The notes below the pieces were generated by a model, which was not told the origin of the DNA, made no database searches, and was given only the letters and a program-made list of their open reading frames with translations. From Pavlovales sp. CCMP2436 (Eukaryota > Haptophyta > Pavlovophyceae > Pavlovales): a stretch of DNA of 16,652 nt. Positions 15,166 to 16,652 of this stretch are shown in pieces; within the stretch, counting starts at the first letter, position 1; every line of letters begins with the position of its first letter. The position numbers and the translations under genes are program-made. Location: the NCBI GenBank assembly GCA_026770615.1, contig MU631452.1:44470-61121 (forward strand). The letters run 5' to 3'.

Positions 15166-15583
15166 GGAGGGGCTTTCAAAATGACGCGCAACGGCAATGT
15201 ACGTAAATTACTATCGTAAATGCCAGTTTATTGCGCAGCAAAAAAAGGTTCAGTGTTTGGCTAGCGAGCAGGACCAGCGTAATACCGGACTTGCAAGTTG
15301 CAATGAACTCAAAAAATGCAGTTACTTTGTGAGCTCCGTCCAGTTCAGAATTGCACTTGCGCTCGACTCTACGCTGCGTCTGCTCGCCAACTTCAGTCTA
15401 TTGATTAATTGAAGACTTTTGAGCTCAACCACTCTGCGAGGCGTCCCTTTGCGCAGCATCCGTCAAAATATGCACCCCCCCCCCCTTCAATACTTATGCA
15501 TCCGTCAAATGTGGTTTCACGCCCGGTGTCGAAGTCCACCCACTGTGGTCGGTGCCAGCGAGTTGCCGCCCCGACCGCCCACG
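15166..15583. other. Intergenic region between ankyrin and thioesterase genes
   Basis: No gene seen. 15409-15490 holds a partial copy of the SINE-like repeat (CTCTGCGAGGC, CCCTTTGCGCAGCATCCGTC, poly-C), and ATGCATCCGTCAAAT follows as a short echo. The promoter of the thioesterase gene should lie here, but I see no clear TATA box or initiator. Confidence 0.4.
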
Positions 15584-15760
15584 ATGCTGCTCGTGATCCT
15601 CGCCCTGGGCGGCACAAGCGCCCTCCGTCCCGAGGAGAAGCTGGTCGAGAAGCTGGCCGAGCTCGTCGGGCAGGACCACTCGCTGCACGCTCCTGTCATC
15701 TCGCTCAAGCGCGCGCTCGTCAGCCCGGCCGAGTCGGCCGACGCAACGCCGGTCGTCTTC
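15584..15760 (+). CDS. PPT1: Palmitoyl-protein thioesterase 1-like, exon 1
   Basis: 59 residues starting at ATG 15584. MLLVILALGGTSAL is a clear signal peptide, then a charged helix (RPEEKLVEKLAELVG), then SADATPVVF. It joins in phase 0 to exon 2 (MHGMGDAG), giving PVVFMHGMGD, the conserved N-terminal strand and oxyanion region of palmitoyl-protein thioesterases. These lysosomal or vacuolar enzymes remove fatty acids from S-acylated proteins during turnover. The leader fits entry into the secretory pathway. Donor: TTC | GTGCGT. Upstream in-frame sequence without a stop exists, but the signal peptide decides the start. Confidence 0.8.
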
Positions 15761-15970
15761 GTGCGTCGCTGCCCTATGCCACTCGACGCTTTGCTGCCTT
15801 GCACGCCGATGCCATTGCCGTGTGTCCTGTGTCTGTGCCCGATGTATACTTGAACTTACAGGCTAACCTACCTCCCTTTTCTCACTCCCCCCCTCTCTCT
15901 CCTCCCTTTGTTGCACCCGTCACTGGCCTGTTCACACCCACCACTGTCACTCTCCACCACCCACCACCAG
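15761..15970 (+). other. Intron 1 of the thioesterase gene, 210 bp
   Basis: GTGCGT donor (the same hexamer as the large ankyrin intron) and a pyrimidine-rich 3' half ending CACCACCAG at 15970. Splicing restores the continuous PVVF-MHGMGD motif in phase 0. Confidence 0.85.
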
Positions 15971-16051
15971 ATGCACGGCATGGGGGACGCAGGCCCGAAC
16001 CCGGGCATGCAATCCCTCGCACGGTCAGTGAGTGAGATGTACCCACAAAAG
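15971..16051 (+). CDS. PPT1: Palmitoyl-protein thioesterase 1-like, exon 2
   Basis: 27 residues, MHGMGDAGPNPGMQSLARSV then SEMYPQK. HGMGD with N-P-x-M-x-S downstream is the family's N-terminal signature; the catalytic Ser, Asp and His of the alpha/beta-hydrolase fold would be in later exons. Exon 3, expected to begin with YV-type sequence, is not found before 16652, so the gene continues beyond the window or is broken. Donor AAG | GTGTGTAAATATC is itself the first base of an introner-like repeat copy. Confidence 0.82.
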
Positions 16052-16190
16052 GTGTGTAAATATCTAGAAATACGTCCGTCCCCTGACAGGTCTCCACATG
16101 ACCCAAGCGTTTAGAAAACACTCGGATCATGGGACCTCAGCAGAGCACACGGATACCGCCACCACCGCTTAGACACGCCATTGGCTCATA
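16052..16190 (+). repeat. Introner-like repeat, copy 5, at a splice donor
   Basis: It begins exactly at the inferred exon 2 donor of the thioesterase gene: GTGTGTAAATATCTAG, ACGTCCGTCCCCTGACAGG, hairpin (TGACCCAAGCGTTT / AAACACTCGGATCA), GAGCACACGGATACCG. It is closest to copy 4. The 3' part of the longer family members is not recognisable after about 16190. Confidence 0.75.
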
Positions 16191-16355
16191 CACGATACCC
16201 CCGCACGGACGCGCTCGCCGCGTCACGTCATGCGCTGTGCTTATACGGTGGCCTTCTATCCACTGCCACAGTTCATCTCCCGCCCGACCACCGCTCGCCA
16301 CACCGCCACCTGTATCAATATATGTCGCGCCATTATATAGTAATATAATATTAGA
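16191..16355. other. Presumed intron sequence of the thioesterase gene
   Basis: No motif or coding signal beyond AT-rich ends near 16315-16355. It lies in the intron that opened at 16052, for which no acceptor is visible in the window. Confidence 0.4.
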
Positions 16356-16490
16356 ATGACATGCGCTCTGCACAGCTCGCCGAACCTGCTCCTTTTATGG
16401 CGGCGGCTGCTATCTCCTTCCCCCGGCCACGATTGTCAGCAAGGGGTCTCTATCCGGCCGCACAGGGCAACTTAATGATCCTCCTCTAAA
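16356..16490 (-). repeat. Stand-alone LINE 3' tail, copy D
   Basis: The minus strand ends with GGCGAGCTGTGCAGAGCGC, then ATGTCATTCTAAT, after GGCCGGGGGAAGGAGATAG and CGGCCGGATAGAGACCCC. It is colinear with the 3' UTRs of LINE copies A and B and tail C. No LINE coding region precedes it. Confidence 0.75.
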
Positions 16491-16554
16491 ATAGCTATAC
16501 AGGATGAACGTATTACACTGACCCTGGCCCGGGGCACCTGACAAGGCATATTTC

Positions 16555-16652
16555 AGGTAGGGATTCAAGCTGGCGTCTGACTGTTCTGAATGTTGTGCTG
16601 GTCTGAGCGCTGATAGGGATCCAAGCTGGCGTCTGACTGTTCTGAATGTTGT
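16555..16652 (+). repeat. Tandem head of the 159 bp element, 56 bp units
   Basis: TAGGGATTCAAGCTGGCGTC begins at 16558 and again (with one change) at 16614, period 56 bp; the second unit is cut by the window end. The same unit is the first third of the 159 bp elements at 12057 and 14588 (minus), where it occurs once. The head can therefore be multiplied. Confidence 0.85.

Noticed and set aside
15419..15583. N-terminal extension of the thioesterase upstream of 15584
   Set aside because: It overlaps a dispersed repeat and has no in-frame ATG; the signal peptide at 15584 gives a natural start.

Overview
The window reads as nuclear DNA of a unicellular eukaryotic alga or similar protist. The lineage cannot be fixed from sequence alone; a haptophyte or stramenopile-type alga fits the 27-residue ankyrin repeats, the GT-AG introns with GTGCGT and GTAAGG donors, and the mix of GC-rich exons with AT-rich spacers. 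Nothing looks bacterial: there is no operon layout, coding stretches are short and spliced, and most of the DNA is dispersed repeats and decayed mobile elements.

Positions 1-7745 are mainly two degenerate, minus-strand copies of one non-LTR-retrotransposon-like element, lying head to tail (A about 412-5290, B about 5432-7745). Each encodes, in order, a region with an RNase H-like N-x-x-A-D motif, a C-x2-C-x15-H-x4-C zinc knuckle, a linker, and an OTU-type cysteine protease domain (DGNCF, then GSHY or GSHF). The first half, including reverse transcriptase, is absent. Copy A also carries nested insertions: two 166-168 bp TA-flanked MITEs, one 258 bp dispersed repeat, and tandem duplications in its proline-rich linker. 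From 7746 to about 9240 there is a broken membrane-protein-like fragment, a fourth MITE, a long fold-back element, a stand-alone LINE 3' tail and an inverted 258 bp repeat.

The right half (about 9240-16652) holds the host-type genes. They are an F-box-like plus ankyrin-repeat protein (10322-11554), a spliced but frame-damaged ankyrin gene (about 13231-15165), and the first two exons of a palmitoyl-protein thioesterase 1-like gene (15584-16051). An unrecognised coding-looking exon lies on the minus strand at 12222-12492. Between them are SINE-like repeats, a pair of almost identical 159 bp inverted elements (one set in a TA microsatellite), and hairpins.

The most interesting observation is the repeat family with copies at 1469, 9238 (minus), 13716, 14652 and 16052. 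In the two copies next to an independently inferred exon, its 5' end GTGTGTAA falls at or within 4 nt of the 5' splice site, and one further copy ends at a 3' splice site. This suggests an introner-like, intron-making or intron-colonising element. The genes do not form a pathway; the window is best seen as repeat-rich genomic sequence in which mobile elements and introns are intertwined.
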